Positions 13,290 through 15,623 of a DNA stretch of 15,623 nt are shown one piece after another. The notes under the pieces are model-generated. The model saw only the letters and a program-made list of their open reading frames with translations, searched no databases and was not told the DNA's origin. The position numbers were made by a program, and so were the translations under genes. Each line of letters starts with the position of its first letter. Position 1 is the first letter of the stretch. Source of the stretch: Chroococcidiopsidaceae cyanobacterium CP_BM_RX_35 (GTDB lineage: Bacteria; Cyanobacteriota; Cyanobacteriia; Cyanobacteriales; Chroococcidiopsidaceae); assembly GCA_019242465.1 (NCBI GenBank), contig JAFAVL010000436.1, positions 1 through 15,623 on the forward strand, written 5' to 3'.

Positions 13290-14981
13290 TTAGACAGTTG
13301 CTGGCTCGTATCTACTCGTAGAAACCCACTTTTTCGCTATTGGCATCCGCCAACCAGTACCAAAGGCGCGGTCAGTAATCTTTAATCCAGGAGGAGCTTG
13401 CCGCCGTTTAAATTCAGCCTGATTTACTAATCGCACCACATGGTCTACAGTAGCCGGATCGTGCCCGGCAGCAGCAATTTGAGCAGCAGATTCGTGATTT
13501 TGGATCAAGCGTTGCAAAATGTCGTCTAGAATGTTGTAGGACGGTAGGGAGTCTTGATCGACTTGACCCGGTTTCAGTTCAGCACTAGGCGGCTTGGTAA
13601 TGACGTTTGCTGGAATGACTTCCTTTTTAGCGTTAAGCCAACGGCACAGGGAGTAAACGCGAGTTTTGGGAACGTCAGCAATAACAGCTAAGCCACCATT
13701 CATATCGCCGTAAAGGGTGCAGTAGCCAACTGCCATTTCTGACTTATTGCCAGTAGAGAGTAGGAGATAACCATACTTGTTGGCAACCGCCATTAACAAA
13801 TTGCCCCGAATCCGCGATTGAATATTTTCTTCAGTAATTCCAGAAGGCGTGCCAGCAAATAAATGAGCTAATGTCTGGTTGTAGCCCTGCATCAATCCCT
13901 CAATTGGCAGAGTTTGAGTCTGGATACCCAAATTTTTCGCTAATTTAAGGGCATCGTGAGTTGAATGATCGGAGCTATAGGGGGAAGGCATGAGGACACC
14001 AAACACATTCTCTGCCCCCAGGGCGGCTTGGGCGACGGCTGCGACTAATGACGAATCGATTCCCCCGCTCAAGCCAATCACGACTTTAGAAAAGCCACAT
14101 TTACGACTATAGTCATGTACACCCATAACAAGAGCTTTCCAGATTTCTGCATCTTCGTTTTCTGGCAGCGGCACTACAGCTCCTAGCTGTAAATCCCGCT
14201 CTTGCTGGTCAAATTCCAACACAATCAAATCTGTCTCGAAGGCGCGGGCACGACACACTATCTCACCAAGGCGGTTAAATCCTACACTACAGCCATCAAA
14301 AATTAGGTCATCGTTTGCCCCTACCTGGTTAGCGTATAGGATAGGTTGCCGATAACGGACAGCAGCGTGACGCAGCATCGCTTCCCGCAAGTGCTGCTTA
14401 CCAACGCTGTAGGGTGAACCCGAAAGATTTACAATAATATCGACACCCAGAGCTGCCAAGTCAGCGATCGGATTGACAGCATAATTGCGTTTGCCCCAAA
14501 ATTCCTCATCATTCCACAAGTCTTCGCAGATTGTGACACCAATCCGGACACCATCAAGGGTGAAGGAATTACTGGCGAGCCCCGGCTCAAAATACCGTTT
14601 GTCGTCAAACACATCGTAGGTGGGTAGAAGACGCTTGTGATAAATTTGCTGCACCTGACCTTGCTCTATCAAGGCGATGCTATTGAAAAGAGGTTTACCA
14701 CCTTGGACCTCTGAGCGTTCATTCGGCTCAACGCAACCCACCAAAACTGCTAGTTCTGGTGGCAGATCTCGTGCTAGTTGCTGTAAGGTCGTTGCCATTG
14801 CCTGAACAAAACTAGGGTCTAATAGCAAGTCTCGCGGTGGATAGCCGCAGAGCGATATTTCTGTCGTCAATAGCAAACGTACTCCCTGCTCTGCCGCTTG
14901 TTTTGCCGCTGCCAGAATCTTTTGGGCATTGCCAGTCAAGTCACCAATTGTGGGATTAAGTTGAGCGATGGCGATTCTCAT
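13290..14981 (-). CDS. nadE: Glutamine-dependent NAD+ synthetase
   Basis: A 563-residue two-domain NadE, usual length for the glutamine-dependent form. It makes NAD+ from deamido-NAD+ and ATP, taking ammonia from glutamine; cytoplasmic. The N-terminal nitrilase-like amidase domain (1-260) has the Glu-Lys-Cys triad at Glu41 (TTEISLCGYPP), Lys116 (YHKRLLP) and Cys152 (VTICEDLWND). The synthetase domain has the ATP-pyrophosphatase P-loop LSGGIDSSL at 304-312 and the STGNKSEMAVGYCTLYGD block (about 416-433) typical of NadE. The C-terminus reads KRRQAPPGLKITDRAFGTGWRMPIAKKW, also family-typical. The ATG lies 13 bases after the stop of the upstream nrtR-like gene, with an AGAG just before it, so the two are cotranscribed and probably share NAD-responsive control. 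Confidence 0.97.
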   Translation of the reverse strand: MRIAIAQLNPTIGDLTGNAQKILAAAKQAAEQGVRLLLTTEISLCGYPPRDLLLDPSFVQAMATTLQQLARDLPPELAVLVGCVEPNERSEVQGGKPLFNSIALIEQGQVQQIYHKRLLPTYDVFDDKRYFEPGLASNSFTLDGVRIGVTICEDLWNDEEFWGKRNYAVNPIADLAALGVDIIVNLSGSPYSVGKQHLREAMLRHAAVRYRQPILYANQVGANDDLIFDGCSVGFNRLGEIVCRARAFETDLIVLEFDQQERDLQLGAVVPLPENEDAEIWKALVMGVHDYSRKCGFSKVVIGLSGGIDSSLVAAVAQAALGAENVFGVLMPSPYSSDHSTHDALKLAKNLGIQTQTLPIEGLMQGYNQTLAHLFAGTPSGITEENIQSRIRGNLLMAVANKYGYLLLSTGNKSEMAVGYCTLYGDMNGGLAVIADVPKTRVYSLCRWLNAKKEVIPANVITKPPSAELKPGQVDQDSLPSYNILDDILQRLIQNHESAAQIAAAGHDPATVDHVVRLVNQAEFKRRQAPPGLKITDRAFGTGWRMPIAKKWVSTSRYEPATV

Positions 14982-14994
14982 GATTGAGTTCTCT

Positions 14995-15623
14995 TTAAAT
15001 AAACACTAAAGGCTTATCCTTAAAAGGTGCAAACGCTGCGGCATCAAACCGATACAAACTTGCCGGACGCCCTGCCCCCCGCGACACCTTTAGTCCGGTG
15101 TCGCTCAAAAAGCCTAACTTGAGTAGACGGGCACGGAAATTAGAATAGTCTGAGAAGTTTTCTCCTAAAACCGTCGCGTACAATTGGTAAAGGTCACTTA
15201 GAGTAAAGACTTCTGGTAAAACTTCAAACGCAACCGGGCTATACTCTAACTTATTGCGTAATCTTCGGTGTCCATAAGACAGAACCTGGTTGTGGTCAAA
15301 AGCCAGTTGTGGCACTTGCTTAACGGGATACCAAGCAATCCCACTCACGCCATCAGCGATCAATTCCGCTTCCTCGAACCGCACTAGGGCAAAGTAACTG
15401 ACCGAAAGATAACGCACCCCATAACTATCTGTTGCCTCACGTGGATCTCGATTCGGTCCACCAAACGTATATAGCTGCTCTAGATACAGATTGTTCGCCC
15501 GAATTTTCTCAGCCAAAATCCGGTAGGCTGCATCTTCTAGCGACTCTCCTTGACGCACCAAAGTCCCAGGCAGGCTCCATTGACCGACAAACGGTTCCTG
15601 CTGTCTCATAACCAACAGCACTA
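14995..15623 (-). CDS. nrtR: Nudix-fold winged-helix regulator, probably NrtR (N-terminus cut by window edge)
   Basis: At least 208 residues, open to the window edge; the first Met of the frame here (a GTG at 15621) is unlikely to be the true start because the beginning of the Nudix fold is missing. Residues about 1-130 are a Nudix domain (WSLPGTLVRQGESLEDAAYRIL...). The catalytic REUXEE core reads RILAEK, losing two of its glutamates, so hydrolase activity is unlikely. Residues about 140-208 (FTLSDLYQLYATVLGENFSDYSNFRARLLKLGFL...GRPASLYRFD) form the winged-helix DNA-binding domain of NrtR proteins. NrtR represses NAD biosynthesis genes and responds to ADP-ribose; the Synechocystis homologue is, to my knowledge, also next to nadE. 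Gene order and the degenerate Nudix box support regulator over enzyme. Confidence 0.82.
   Translation of the reverse strand, partial: VLLVMRQQEPFVGQWSLPGTLVRQGESLEDAAYRILAEKIRANNLYLEQLYTFGGPNRDPREATDSYGVRYLSVSYFALVRFEEAELIADGVSGIAWYPVKQVPQLAFDHNQVLSYGHRRLRNKLEYSPVAFEVLPEVFTLSDLYQLYATVLGENFSDYSNFRARLLKLGFLSDTGLKVSRGAGRPASLYRFDAAAFAPFKDKPLVFI

Noticed and set aside
13198..13293. Plus-strand 31-codon ORF between the channel and nadE genes
   Set aside because: Short, no Shine-Dalgarno, and runs into the antisense end of nadE; likely chance.

Overview
The window looks like a chromosomal segment of a filamentous or Chroococcidiopsis/Gloeocapsa-type cyanobacterium. The evidence is several exact HIP1 octamers GCGATCGC (1400, 4846, 5591, 8858, 9740), heptamer repeats typical of these genomes (TAGCTNA, GAGTAGT), a cytochrome b6-like protein, a DUF3122-like remnant, and the nrtR-nadE gene order I recall from Synechocystis. 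The genus is inferred, not shown. I found no tRNA, rRNA, CRISPR array, phage gene or transposase.

Layout. (a) 1-2127, plus strand: end of pstC, then pstA and pstB, the membrane and ATPase parts of the high-affinity phosphate ABC transporter. (b) 2157-5502, minus strand, transcribed cobI, then a TonB-like proline-rich protein, then a heptose-7-phosphate kinase: cobalamin biosynthesis, a putative envelope energy-coupling protein and an LPS-precursor sugar kinase in one probable operon. (c) 5552-7052, plus strand: a lipase-like alpha/beta hydrolase, then a shortened cytochrome b6-like membrane protein lacking some heme ligands. (d) 7018-8806: a gene-poor stretch of small genes and debris. It holds a truncated DUF3122-like ORF, a 77-residue unknown gene, a lipoprotein ending in a small Cys/Gly-Tyr domain followed by a frameshifted second copy of that domain, a reading frame broken by a TAG, and a 53-codon ORF directly before a NUDIX hydrolase. 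(e) 8807-9436: the NUDIX hydrolase. (f) 9566-11512, minus: a CPA-type cation/H+ antiporter with an RCK (TrkA) domain, with a possible truncated gene start immediately downstream. (g) 11540-11912: a noncoding spacer with an operator-like inverted repeat and a hairpin repeat. (h) 11913-13067, minus: an AT-rich gene for a prokaryotic pentameric ligand-gated ion channel. (i) 13290-15623, minus: nadE (glutamine-dependent NAD+ synthetase) preceded by a Nudix-fold/winged-helix protein whose Nudix catalytic residues are lost. This is most likely the NAD regulator NrtR, cut by the window edge.

Most of the window is ordinary core metabolism and transport. The items most worth a second look are the ligand-depleted cytochrome b6-like protein, the pentameric channel with an unusual pore mouth, and the decaying 7.0-8.8 kb stretch. 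I did not find convincing evidence of a wholly new multigene system.
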